Shown: piece after piece, positions 1-9,624 of the stretch | Position numbering within the stretch: the stretch's first letter is position 1 | Layout of the letters: each line of letters starts with the position of its first letter | Assembly: GCF_029892105.1 (NCBI RefSeq) | Contig: NZ_JARZAJ010000002.1 | Coordinates: 288,639 to 352,638, forward strand | DNA: 64,000 nucleotides | Source: Kitasatospora sp. GP82 | GTDB lineage: Bacteria; Actinomycetota; Actinomycetes; Streptomycetales; Streptomycetaceae | Direction of reading: 5' to 3' | Made by a program: the position numbers and the translations under genes | Notes under the pieces: model-generated | What the model saw: the letters and a program-made list of their open reading frames with translations, nothing else | The model's database searches: none | What the model was told of the DNA's origin: nothing

Positions 1-906
1 GCCCCGTCCGAGGCGGGCTTGTCTCGCAGCCCTCACCTCGATGAATTGCTGGACATCGGCCTGCTGGTGCCCGACACCGACGAACCCGGCATGCTCGTGG
101 CGGTAGATCCACGACAGCTGTCGGAGAATTTGGCCACTACATGGCAGCGTAAAGCACTCGATCTCCTCACCCGGGCCGTCGCGCTGCCGACGGATCTGAA
201 GGATCTGACCGAGGCCTTCCACACTCCCGAGCAAAGCGGGGGAACGATCGAGTATGTCCGAGGAAAAGTCCTCATAAATCAGCGCCTGCAGCAGCTCACC
301 AACGGCTGCACCCAGGAGTTCCTGGCCGCCCAGCCCGGCGGCCCCCGACCACCGGACGCCCTGGCCGGCAGCATAGCCCGGGATCTGGAGCTGCTACGCC
401 GTGGCGCCGTTGCCCGGACGATCTACCACCCCAGCACCCGCTACCACCCGCCCACACGAGACTACGTCGCCACCATCGCACAGGCCGGCGGCCAGGTCAG
501 GACCTTGGACGAGCCGTACACCCGCATCCTGGTCATCGACCGACATACGGCCATCATCCCGGTCGCAGACGACCTCAACGTGGCCGCGTTCATCCACGAT
601 CAGGCTGTCATCAGTTATCTCGTGACAGAGGTGTTCGAGCGCAACTGGAGCCGGGCGATCGAGTTCGACGGCACCAGTTCGGTGCCTCAGCAGGTGGTAT
701 CGCGTCTCCGAAAAACGATCATTGACCTGCTGCTCAAGGGCACCAGCCACCGGGTGATCGCCCGGAGCCTGGGCATCAGCGAGCGGACACTGGCCCGGCA
801 CATCGCGGACATGCGCGAGGACTACCAAGTGGATTCGCTGTTCCAGCTGGGTTATGTCCTCGCGCGGACCACGCCTGCCGGTCCCGACAGCACGCCCTTC
901 GACTAG
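1..906 (+). CDS. LuxR-type HTH transcriptional regulator, 5'-truncated by window edge
   Basis: The frame is open from base 1, so the true start lies upstream of the window. A TTG at 19 is only the first possible start inside it. The visible 301 codons end in a LuxR/FixJ-type helix-turn-helix (about 60 residues from the end; SHRVIARSLGISERTLARHI), preceded by a roughly 200-residue domain of the kind found in stand-alone regulators with a TrmB-like N-terminus. The protein aligns along its whole visible length with the regulator at 2186-3130: both carry an AQPG motif, a RTLDE motif and an FQLG motif near the end. That paralogue has about 40 more N-terminal residues, which confirms the truncation. 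It runs convergently into the small secreted-peptide gene at 957-1151. The ligand is unknown. The regulator call is firm; the target is inference. Confidence 0.85.
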   Translation, partial: APSEAGLSRSPHLDELLDIGLLVPDTDEPGMLVAVDPRQLSENLATTWQRKALDLLTRAVALPTDLKDLTEAFHTPEQSGGTIEYVRGKVLINQRLQQLTNGCTQEFLAAQPGGPRPPDALAGSIARDLELLRRGAVARTIYHPSTRYHPPTRDYVATIAQAGGQVRTLDEPYTRILVIDRHTAIIPVADDLNVAAFIHDQAVISYLVTEVFERNWSRAIEFDGTSSVPQQVVSRLRKTIIDLLLKGTSHRVIARSLGISERTLARHIADMREDYQVDSLFQLGYVLARTTPAGPDSTPFD

Positions 907-956
907 AAGTACCGCCGGCTCGGATCGGGAACGATCTACGGCAGATCGAAGCCCGA

Positions 957-1151
957 TCAGGTCCAGTTGCTGTCGACAGCGGTCATGACGGTGGCCATCC
1001 GGGTGGCGCTGACCTGCGTAACGGCGGTCTTACCGCCCCGGACCAGGGTCTGGGACTTGGCATCGACAGCCTGACCGCTCATCGTCAAAAATGCGGCCGC
1101 GATTGCCACCGGAACCGCGGCAAGACGAGCGACACGGCACAGGCGAGACAT
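957..1151 (-). CDS. Small secreted peptide (64 aa), possible regulator-linked signal
   Basis: An ATG at 1151 is preceded by GGGAAGG about 9 nt upstream. The 64-residue product has a basic N-terminus (MSRLCRVARLAAVP), a hydrophobic core and an AVDA-KS signal-peptidase-like junction, leaving a mature peptide of roughly 33 residues ending in DSNWT. The frame continues upstream to 1274, but that extension lacks signal-peptide character and has no ribosome site. No family is recognised. It is convergent with the LuxR-type regulator ending at 906 and divergent from the gene at 1503. Small exported peptides beside stand-alone LuxR-type regulators are plausible signals, but nothing in the sequence proves this. 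It may instead be an ordinary secreted small protein. Confidence 0.6.
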   Translation of the reverse strand: MSRLCRVARLAAVPVAIAAAFLTMSGQAVDAKSQTLVRGGKTAVTQVSATRMATVMTAVDSNWT

Positions 1152-1502
1152 ACGACCACACCTTCCCAGAGCCCTAAAGCTTCGAACAGCTAATGATGAT
1201 TCACACATTCGTGCACATGATGCCGCAGAATGCATCGAGATGTCACGAGCGCGGTTCCTCCCGGGGCGCGTCATCTCACTGCCATGCAGTCAGATGACAC
1301 CGCAGATCTGTGGACGCAGCCTCACTGCCCGATGGACGATCAGTTCGCCCCCGATGGTCTCGACAAGGTCACATACTTGCCGATGTACCTTCAATTTGCC
1401 ACAAATGAGTCAAACCGTCGGGCTCTACCGCTTGAGCAGCCACCGCCCACAGCGCCCACCGGCACTTTCCCCCTGCCCGGCAGGCCGTCCCCCGGAGTCG
1501 AC
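1152..1502. promoter_or_regulatory. Divergent intergenic region with 29-nt near-palindrome at 1270-1298
   Basis: This 350-bp stretch separates the secreted peptide (minus) from the deoxyribosyltransferase-like gene (plus) and is visibly less GC-rich than the flanking genes. At 1270-1298 the arms GTCATCT-c-ACTG and CAGT-c-AGATGAC match at 11 of 12 positions around a 5-nt centre, which is typical of an operator for a dimeric regulator. The two flanking LuxR-type regulators are the obvious candidates to bind it. An in-frame ATG at 1284 falls at the centre of the palindrome, which argues against that ATG being a start codon. Confidence 0.6.
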
Positions 1503-2129
1503 ATGAGTGAGCCCTACCTGCGCCAGCGCGCCGTCCAGACCCCCGAGGGTCGGCGCGCTCGGGTGTTTCTCGCCGCGCCGCTGATGCGGCTGACCGGGCC
1601 CGCCGACAGCGTGGTCACGCTGGCGAGCCGGACGCGGCTGACCACCCTCCGCTCGACGCTGCTGCGCAGCGGCGCGGCCGTCTACAGCGCTCACCACAGC
1701 GACGCCTGGACCGTGGCCGGCCGGGCCCCGGAGCCGCGCGTACCGTCCGACTTCCGCGCGCTGCAGACCGCCGACCTGGTCTTCGCGTACGTCGGCGCCC
1801 CGCTCTCGGCCGGTGTGAGCCTGGAGCTCGGCTGGGCCTCCGCGCTGCGCAAGCCCGTCGTCCTGCTGGTGGACGAGGCGATCACGCACAACCCGCTGAT
1901 AGCCACCATCGAGCAGGTCGCCCCCGTCCTCCCGCTCGTCTTCGACGACACCTGGTCGCAGGAGGCCCTCCGCCACACGGTGGAGACCGCCCTGGACTGG
2001 GCGGGCATGGCGCTCTCGCTCCGCGAGGGTTTCTGGACCGCCCCCGGCGACACCTTCCCGTCCCCCCGCCAGGAGCCCCCGGTCTCCGGCCCGTTCGGCT
2101 ACTGGTCCCCGGAGGTCGCCACCGGCTGA
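1503..2129 (+). CDS. Nucleoside 2-deoxyribosyltransferase-like protein
   Basis: The start at 1503 has GGAG 5 nt upstream; in-frame ATGs at 1284 and 1332 lack ribosome sites. The 208-residue product begins a Rossmann-like core with VFLAAPLMRL and contains DLVFAYVGAPLSAGVSLELG followed by KPVVLLVDE. This pattern (surface Asp, then a Ser/Gly-rich turn, Glu-Leu-Gly, Lys-Pro) is typical of the nucleoside 2-deoxyribosyltransferase / sugar-nucleotide hydrolase fold, where the Glu is the catalytic residue. It could act on a nucleoside or nucleotide, or be a non-catalytic sensor of that fold. It is convergent with the regulator ending at 2186 and divergent from the peptide gene. The fold is fairly sure; the substrate is unknown. 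Confidence 0.65.
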   Translation: MSEPYLRQRAVQTPEGRRARVFLAAPLMRLTGPADSVVTLASRTRLTTLRSTLLRSGAAVYSAHHSDAWTVAGRAPEPRVPSDFRALQTADLVFAYVGAPLSAGVSLELGWASALRKPVVLLVDEAITHNPLIATIEQVAPVLPLVFDDTWSQEALRHTVETALDWAGMALSLREGFWTAPGDTFPSPRQEPPVSGPFGYWSPEVATG

Positions 2130-2185
2130 CCGCGGCAGCGGGTCACTCACCTGACGCCGCCTCGCACTCGCGCAAACCGCCGGCT

Positions 2186-3130
2186 TCACTCGGTACGGTC
2201 CCCGCCCCGCATCAGCCAGCCCAGCTGGAACAGCGTCTGCGCCCCGTACCAGGTGCGAAGACGTGCGATGTGGCCGGCCACCGTGCGTTCGCTCAGGCCG
2301 AGGCGGGTGGCGACCGCGCGTTGGGTGAGGCCGGTGGCGAGCAGACGGCCCACCCGGTCGGCGGCGGTGCGGGCCGCGTGCTGGGTCGCGGGGACGTCCC
2401 ACTGCACGGCGTCGGCGCGGGCCCAGTCCCGTTCGTAGACGCTCACCAGGAAGGCGACGGCGGCCGGATCGGTGATGAACGCCGCCTTGCTGTGGTCACC
2501 GGCCGCCGGGACCACCGCGACGGATCGGTCGAAGATCAGCATCCGCTGGAAGGACTCGTCCAGGGTCCTCAGCCGGGCCCCGCGCTCGGAGACCACCGCC
2601 GCGTACTCGACCGCTGCCGGTTCCAGGAGGGCGATGGGCTGGTAGAGGGTTCGCATGGCGCAGCCACGGGCGAGCACGGGGAGTTCCTGTTTGAGCGCGA
2701 GCTCCAGGACATCGGCGGCGCGCGGGCCCGGCTGGGCCGTCAGCATCTCGCCCCTGCAGTCGGAGGCCAGCTGGGTGATCCGGTGCCGGATGTGCTCGTA
2801 GCCCTCGACGTGGACCGCCTCCCCGAGCTGGTCGGCCCGGCTGGGCACCGCGTCGTAGGCCCTGGTCAGTCCGTCCATGTCCGAGGGCAGCCGCTCGGCG
2901 CGGAGCAGCAGCCGGGTGGCCTCGGAGCGCAGTTCCGAGCTGACCCTGCCGACCATGGCACGCGGGCTGATGGCGGTGTAGACGCCGTCCATGAGGTTCG
3001 GCAGTACCAGACCGGTCCGCACCAGCTGGTCGATCAGCGTCTGTTCGGCGGCGTCCACGGACGAGATGGGGATTCGGCCGCCCTCCGCCAGGATCGCGAG
3101 ATACAGCTGCCGCGCGTTTTCACCGGGCAT
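2186..3130 (-). CDS. LuxR-type HTH transcriptional regulator (paralogue of the one at 1-906)
   Basis: The ATG at 3130 has GGAG 6 nt upstream and gives 314 residues. A longer GTG start at 3196 has no ribosome site. The N-terminus (QLYLAILAEGG) resembles a small winged-helix/TrmB-like module, followed by a central domain with TAQPG, RTLDESF and DRSVAVVP motifs. The LuxR-type HTH (QRAVATRLGLSERTVAGHIARL) lies near the end, followed by QTLFQLGW. No phosphoacceptor receiver domain is visible, so control is probably through a ligand or protein partner. It shares the overall architecture of the truncated regulator at the window start, suggesting a local duplication or a two-regulator system. A strong palindrome lies 420 nt upstream of its start. 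Confidence 0.85.
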   Translation of the reverse strand: MPGENARQLYLAILAEGGRIPISSVDAAEQTLIDQLVRTGLVLPNLMDGVYTAISPRAMVGRVSSELRSEATRLLLRAERLPSDMDGLTRAYDAVPSRADQLGEAVHVEGYEHIRHRITQLASDCRGEMLTAQPGPRAADVLELALKQELPVLARGCAMRTLYQPIALLEPAAVEYAAVVSERGARLRTLDESFQRMLIFDRSVAVVPAAGDHSKAAFITDPAAVAFLVSVYERDWARADAVQWDVPATQHAARTAADRVGRLLATGLTQRAVATRLGLSERTVAGHIARLRTWYGAQTLFQLGWLMRGGDRTE

Positions 3131-3764
3131 GTCCGGCTCCGGGCCGACCAGTTGATCCGCAGCCACTTCGAGCACTCCCTGCCGAGTTCCTCTCACCGTC
3201 GGGCCATGATCTCAGCAGGCTCGGCCGGCGGAGGTGGAGGAGCCCTTCGTCGCGGCAGGCCCTCGGAGCCCGGGGCCGGTTGAGCTCCGCAGCCTCCGGG
3301 GCCTGCCGCAGTACGCCACTGCCACAGCGCTTTCGGCGAGGCGGAGCAGCAACGCCTCGCCGAATCCGGTCACCGGGGGCCATCACCACACATGGCGTCC
3401 CGGCCGGCGCTCTTCCCCCCGATGCGCCGGCCCAGTCGTGCCTGGCGCACCCATGTTGAAGAGCAAGTCGCCGTCCTCGGGCTGCGGTTGCCCGGGCGAC
3501 TTGGCGTGACTCCACCCTCACAGTGGGACGTCCGAGGAACAAGTGGCCCTCGCATGCAGGTTCCAGCAATTGCAGAAACCTGTATGCCGCCCGACTTCCC
3601 CGCTCGGGATATTTCTCCGTTTTCCGGCTTCTCACCGGCTTCTCGCCGTTCAGGAGAGCAACCCGGGCGGACGGTCGTTCGGGCCGGAGAGCCGGTCGGG
3701 GCTGTACCGCAGCGCGGCTCCCCGGACCCCCGGCCCCGGGCAGTTCCCGGTCCGCGCCGGCGGA
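3131..3764. promoter_or_regulatory. Intergenic region with 36-nt imperfect palindrome at 3552-3587
   Basis: No credible gene is seen in this 630-bp stretch; open frames here lack ribosome sites and recognisable domains. It holds a striking inverted repeat centred at 3569.5. The core is GCAATTGC (3566-3573), flanked by CAGGTT and AACCTG arms (3557-3562 and 3577-3582) and further outer matches CAT/ATG to 3552-3587, with only a few mismatches. The local sequence is also AT-richer than its surroundings. It looks like an operator or a regulated promoter upstream of the regulator at 2186-3130. No family-specific consensus was recognised. Confidence 0.5.
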
Positions 3765-4880
3765 TCAGCGCAGCAGCTGCCCCTTCAGGAGGCCCCTGAC
3801 CGTACGGGTGCCGGCCACCGCCCAGGCCGCGAGCAGCAGGAGGTACAGGCCGACGGCGAGGGCGGTGAAACCGTCGAAGCCGGTGTGGCGGGCGAGTCCG
3901 GAGCTGCCGGTGACAAGGGTGCCGACCGGGAAGGTGAAGGCCCACCAGGTCATGGCGAACGGCATTTCGGCGCGCCAGGCACGGAGGTTGGCGGCGGTGG
4001 CGATGCCGAGCCAGAGCATCGCGAACCCCATCACGGCCACGCCGTACAGGATGGCGAAGGCGGTCGCGGCGCCGACCAGCGGCGGGGCGGCGGTCTTCGC
4101 CGCGTCGGCGAGCTGGTTGACGGCGGTGGTGGACTGGCCGAGCGGTCCGAGCACCAGGAAGAGCGAGGGTGTCAGCACCAGCGTGGGCAGTTTGCTGTGC
4201 ACCAGCCCGGCGAGGACCACCGGCAGCAGGGCGAGGATGCCCAGCAGGCTGGCTCCGAACAGCGCGTAGCAGCCGTACAGCATGGCCGTGGGCCACGGGC
4301 CTGGCAGATGCGGGACGAGCGCCGGGCCGAGTGCGGCCGCGACCATCGGGGCCACCCCGGGCAGCAGCCAGGTGGGGTTGGCCTTCAGCGCGGAGAGCTC
4401 ATGCCTGGTGATCATCAGGTACGGGATCCCGGCGGCCACCACCACCGCGTACACCGTGCCGACCGTCCAGAGCACCAGATCCACCGCGACGGCGGGCCCG
4501 GTGCCGATCAGCCGGGAGCCGAGGACGAGGGTGCCGAAGCCGACGGCGAGCAGGGCCATCGGCGGGCAGCCGTAGAAGACGGCGGTGGCCGGGTTGTCCA
4601 GGAGCTGGCTGCGGGCGGCCTCGCGGTGCCGGGCGAAGTGCACCGCCCGGCCCGCGACCAGCAGCACCAGCGCGGCCAGCGACAGTGCCCAGACCAGTTC
4701 GCCGAAGCCGAGCAGCCCGGGCAGCCGGACCGGCAGGGCGGCCGCCCCGTTGGCGACGATCGCGGTGCCCATGACGGCGGCGTACCAGTTCGGGCCGAGC
4801 TGGGCCAGATCGAGCCGGTACGGCGCGCTGCGGGAGGAACCGAGAGAACCGGAGGTGCGGGGCGTGCTGAGGACGGACAT
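3765..4880 (-). CDS. TDT-family (TehA/SLAC1-like) membrane transporter
   Basis: The 371-residue product starts at ATG 4880 and is made of about ten hydrophobic segments. NWYAAVMGTAIVANG near the N-terminus matches the TDT family opening (x-W-F/Y-x-x-V-M-G-T). TDT proteins include tellurite/C4-dicarboxylate carriers and SLAC1-type anion channels; a later MPFAMTWWAFTFPVG segment is also typical. The substrate cannot be assigned from sequence. It is divergent from a LysR regulator at 4951, with only 70 bp between them, an arrangement that predicts direct control by that regulator. Membrane localisation is certain; the family call is strong. Confidence 0.85.
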   Translation of the reverse strand: MSVLSTPRTSGSLGSSRSAPYRLDLAQLGPNWYAAVMGTAIVANGAAALPVRLPGLLGFGELVWALSLAALVLLVAGRAVHFARHREAARSQLLDNPATAVFYGCPPMALLAVGFGTLVLGSRLIGTGPAVAVDLVLWTVGTVYAVVVAAGIPYLMITRHELSALKANPTWLLPGVAPMVAAALGPALVPHLPGPWPTAMLYGCYALFGASLLGILALLPVVLAGLVHSKLPTLVLTPSLFLVLGPLGQSTTAVNQLADAAKTAAPPLVGAATAFAILYGVAVMGFAMLWLGIATAANLRAWRAEMPFAMTWWAFTFPVGTLVTGSSGLARHTGFDGFTALAVGLYLLLLAAWAVAGTRTVRGLLKGQLLR

Positions 4881-4927
4881 GCCCCCACCGTGCCTGGCCG
4901 CCCCGGACGGCGGTAGCGCGGTGCGAT

Positions 4928-4944
4928 CTATGAGGGCATAGCCT
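4928..4944 (+). promoter_or_regulatory. LysR box overlapping a leaderless promoter (-10 TAGCCT)
   Basis: Between the divergent TDT and LysR genes lies CTATGAGGGCATAG (4928-4941), an inverted repeat CTATG-N4-CATAG that fits the T-N11-A LysR operator rule. It overlaps TAGCCT (4939-4944), which is 6 nt before the LysR ATG. The geometry fits a leaderless transcript with autorepression. Confidence 0.65.
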
Positions 4945-4950
4945 GGCTCT

Positions 4951-5856
4951 ATGGCCCTCTCTCCCCGTGTCCCCGAACTCGGCGCGCTGGAACTGCTGGT
5001 CGCGGTGGCCCGGCTGGGCAGCGTGGGCCGGGCGGCGGCGGAGCTGGGGGTGAGCCAGCCGGCCGCCAGTGCCCGGATCAAGGGGATGGAGCGGCAGATC
5101 GGGGTCGCTCTGCTGGAGCGCTCGCCGCGCGGTTCGCGACCCACCGAGGTCGGGCGGCTGGTGGTGGAGTGGGCCCGCGGCGTGGTGGAGGCGGCCCAGG
5201 CGCTGGACGCGGGCATCGACGCAGTGCGTGAGCGCCGGGACGCGCGGCTGCGGGTGGTGGCCAGCCTGACCGTGGCCGAGTACCTGATGCCGGGCTGGCT
5301 GCTCGCCCTGCACGAGGCCAGCCCTGGTACGGCGGTCACGCTGCGGACGGCAAACTCGGCCGATGTCGCCGCGCAGGTACTGGCCGGGAACGCGGATCTC
5401 GGCTTCGTGGAGGGCCTGCGGACGCCCGCCGGACTCTCCGGCGCGGTGGTGGCGGCCGACCGGCTGGTACTCGTGGTCGCCCCCGGCCACCCGTGGGCCC
5501 GGCGCTCGTCGATCACCGGGGCCGAGCTCGCCGCGACCCCGCTGGTGCTGCGCGAACCCGGCTCCGGCACCCGCGAGGTGCTCGACCAGGCGCTGGCGCG
5601 CTACGGGGGCACGGCTCAGCCCCTGCTCGAACTGGCCTCCTCGACCGCGCTGAAGGCAGCCGCGATGACCGGCGCCGGGCCCGTCTGCCTGAGCGAGCTG
5701 GCCGTGGTCGAGGAACTGGCGACCCGCAGGCTGGTGTCCGTCCCGCTGGACGGGGTGGACCTGCACCGACCGCTGCGCGCCGTCTGGCCCTCGGGCCAGC
5801 GCCCCACCGGACCGGCCCGCACCCTACTCGGCCTGACCCGCATACCCGCCCGATGA
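4951..5856 (+). CDS. LysR-family transcriptional regulator
   Basis: This is a standard-length LysR protein (301 aa). The N-terminal winged HTH (LGALELLVAVARLGSVGRAA, then LGVSQPAASARIKGMERQIG) is followed by the linker helix and a two-lobed effector-binding domain from about residue 95. A FVEG segment and an LREPGSGTRE motif are typical of the CysL/YeiE-like subgroup. The start ATG lies 6 nt after TAGCCT with no ribosome site, so the mRNA is probably leaderless. It is divergent from the TDT transporter and most likely regulates it together with itself through the box at 4928-4941. The effector is unknown. A strong hairpin closes the gene at 5862-5911. Confidence 0.9.
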   Translation: MALSPRVPELGALELLVAVARLGSVGRAAAELGVSQPAASARIKGMERQIGVALLERSPRGSRPTEVGRLVVEWARGVVEAAQALDAGIDAVRERRDARLRVVASLTVAEYLMPGWLLALHEASPGTAVTLRTANSADVAAQVLAGNADLGFVEGLRTPAGLSGAVVAADRLVLVVAPGHPWARRSSITGAELAATPLVLREPGSGTREVLDQALARYGGTAQPLLELASSTALKAAAMTGAGPVCLSELAVVEELATRRLVSVPLDGVDLHRPLRAVWPSGQRPTGPARTLLGLTRIPAR

Positions 5857-5861
5857 GCGTT

Positions 5862-5911
5862 CAGCTGTGCAGAGCTTCTGGGGCGCGGGCAGCAGAAGCT
5901 CTGCGCAGCTG
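5862..5911 (+). terminator. Long hairpin terminator after the LysR gene
   Basis: Arms 5862-5880 and 5893-5911 (19 bp, one G-T pair; CAGCTG ... CAGCTG ends) enclose a 12-nt loop containing GGGGCGCGGG. It belongs to a set of intergenic hairpins in this window that share the GGGGCGCGG core at gene 3' ends. Confidence 0.75.
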
Positions 5912-5979
5912 ACCGCGCCCCCGAAAACCCTGCGCAGCTGCCCGAGCGTCTGAAGGCTCGCCCCGGGGGCCTGGGAAAA

Positions 5980-6000
5980 GGTGAGCGAGGTAGACTCAAC
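5980..6000 (+). promoter_or_regulatory. HAIR-type HspR operator upstream of clpB
   Basis: GGTGAGC-N7-ACTCAAC at 5980-6000 matches the HspR-associated inverted repeat CTTGAGT-N7-ACTCAAG: TGAG and ACTCAA are intact and the spacer is exactly 7. TAGACT (5991-5996) within it is a good -10 box, so HspR binding would block transcription. The implied start point near 6003 lies at least 50 nt before the GTG at 6059, giving a normal leader. Confidence 0.75.
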
Positions 6001-6058
6001 TTAGTGCATGCTGAGTACAGCAGAGCTGATTCACGCCCATGAGAGGAGCACGCCAGCA

Positions 6059-8674
<2,616 letters not shown>

Positions 8675-8680
8675 CCCGCG

Positions 8681-8710
8681 AGGGCCCGGGATTCCCCACC
8701 CCCGGGCCCT
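8681..8710 (+). terminator. Terminator after clpB
   Basis: AGGGCCCGGG (8681-8690) and CCCGGGCCCT (8701-8710) form a perfect 10-bp GC stem with a 10-nt loop, beginning 6 nt after the stop codon. No U-tract follows, as is usual in streptomycetes. Confidence 0.7.
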
Positions 8711-8878
8711 GGGCCCCGTCCGCTGCCGACCCGTCCGCGGCAGCCGCCCAAAGGTCTTGTGGCCGGACGCGCGGGCAGCCCTGTGTCGTGGGCGCGGAAT
8801 GAGGCAGGATGGGGGCATGGAAGGGCGGCCCCTCAGTCCCAGCCACCCTTGTGAACTGAGAATACGAAGGACCTCCCC

Positions 8879-9433
8879 ATGAGCATCGACCCGTCGTCCA
8901 TCCCCTCCTTCGGCGCGCCGCAGCCCCCCCAGGGTGGCCAGCCCGGTGGTGGCCCGGCCGGCCCGCCGCCCGTGGTGGTCCCGGACCAGGCCCTGGTGAC
9001 GCAGCTGCTCGACCAGATGCAGCTCAAGCACCTGGTGGACGATGAGGGCGACCTCACCGCACCCTGGGACGGCTTCCGCGTCTACTACATGTTCCGCGGC
9101 GAGCAGAAGGAGCTCTTCGCGGTCCGCGCCTTCTACGACCGCGCCTACCCGCTTGAGGACAAGGTCGAGATCCTCGACCTGATCGACGAGTGGAACCGCG
9201 AGACCCTCTGGCCCAAGGTCTACACCCACACCCACGAGGACGGCGTCGTCCGCCTGATCGGCGAGGCCCAGATGATCGTCGGCACCGGCGTCAACCTGGA
9301 CTACTTCGTCACCACCACCGCCAACTGGACCCAGGCCGCCGTCGGCTTCGAGCAGTGGATCGTCGAGCGCCTCGGCCTCCAGAAGGAAATCGAGGGCGAG
9401 CCCGGCCAGGGCGACGCCTCCGACGAGGGCTGA
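8879..9433 (+). CDS. YbjN domain-containing protein
   Basis: The 184-residue acidic soluble protein starts at ATG 8879 with AAGGA about 7 nt upstream. After a Pro/Gly-rich N-terminal tail (about 35 residues) comes a YbjN / type III secretion-chaperone-like domain, with a core including FRVYYMFRGEQKELFAVRAFY, LIDEWNRETLWPKVYTHT and NLDYFVTTTANWTQAAVGF. YbjN-like domains are small alpha/beta folds thought to act as protein-binding or chaperone-like modules; the molecular role in actinomycetes is not established. It sits between clpB and an aminotransferase, each with its own terminator, so it is probably monocistronic. The domain call is good; the role is unknown. Confidence 0.85.
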   Translation: MSIDPSSIPSFGAPQPPQGGQPGGGPAGPPPVVVPDQALVTQLLDQMQLKHLVDDEGDLTAPWDGFRVYYMFRGEQKELFAVRAFYDRAYPLEDKVEILDLIDEWNRETLWPKVYTHTHEDGVVRLIGEAQMIVGTGVNLDYFVTTTANWTQAAVGFEQWIVERLGLQKEIEGEPGQGDASDEG

Positions 9434-9452
9434 CCCCCTCCCCCGCACTCAC

Positions 9453-9489
9453 CGGGCCCGTCACCCCCACCACGGGGGCGGTGGGCCCG
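9453..9489 (+). terminator. Terminator after the YbjN gene
   Basis: CGGGCCC (9453-9459) pairs with GGGCCCG (9483-9489), and an inner CCCCC/GGGGG pair (9464-9468 with 9474-9478) shares the same centre, giving a nested GC hairpin 20 nt after the stop. Confidence 0.65.
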
Positions 9490-9624
9490 TTCGCTTCCGC
9501 CGACCCGGCGTCAGGCATCGGCACGGCAAGGGGTGCTCACCCACCGTCGACTCGCGGCACGGGCTTGTCAGAGACCGTCCGTGGCCGGAGGATGGGCGCC
9601 GACGACAAGCCGTGAGGAGCCGGG

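Noticed and set aside
1230..1502. N-terminal extension of the deoxyribosyltransferase-like gene (possible starts 1230, 1284, 1332)
   Set aside because: No ribosome sites; the ATG at 1284 lies in the palindrome, whereas ATG 1503 has GGAG at the right distance.
3392..3799. 135-codon plus-strand frame in the region between the second regulator and the TDT gene
   Set aside because: No ribosome site or domain, and it overlaps the TDT 3' end; codon use is not typical.
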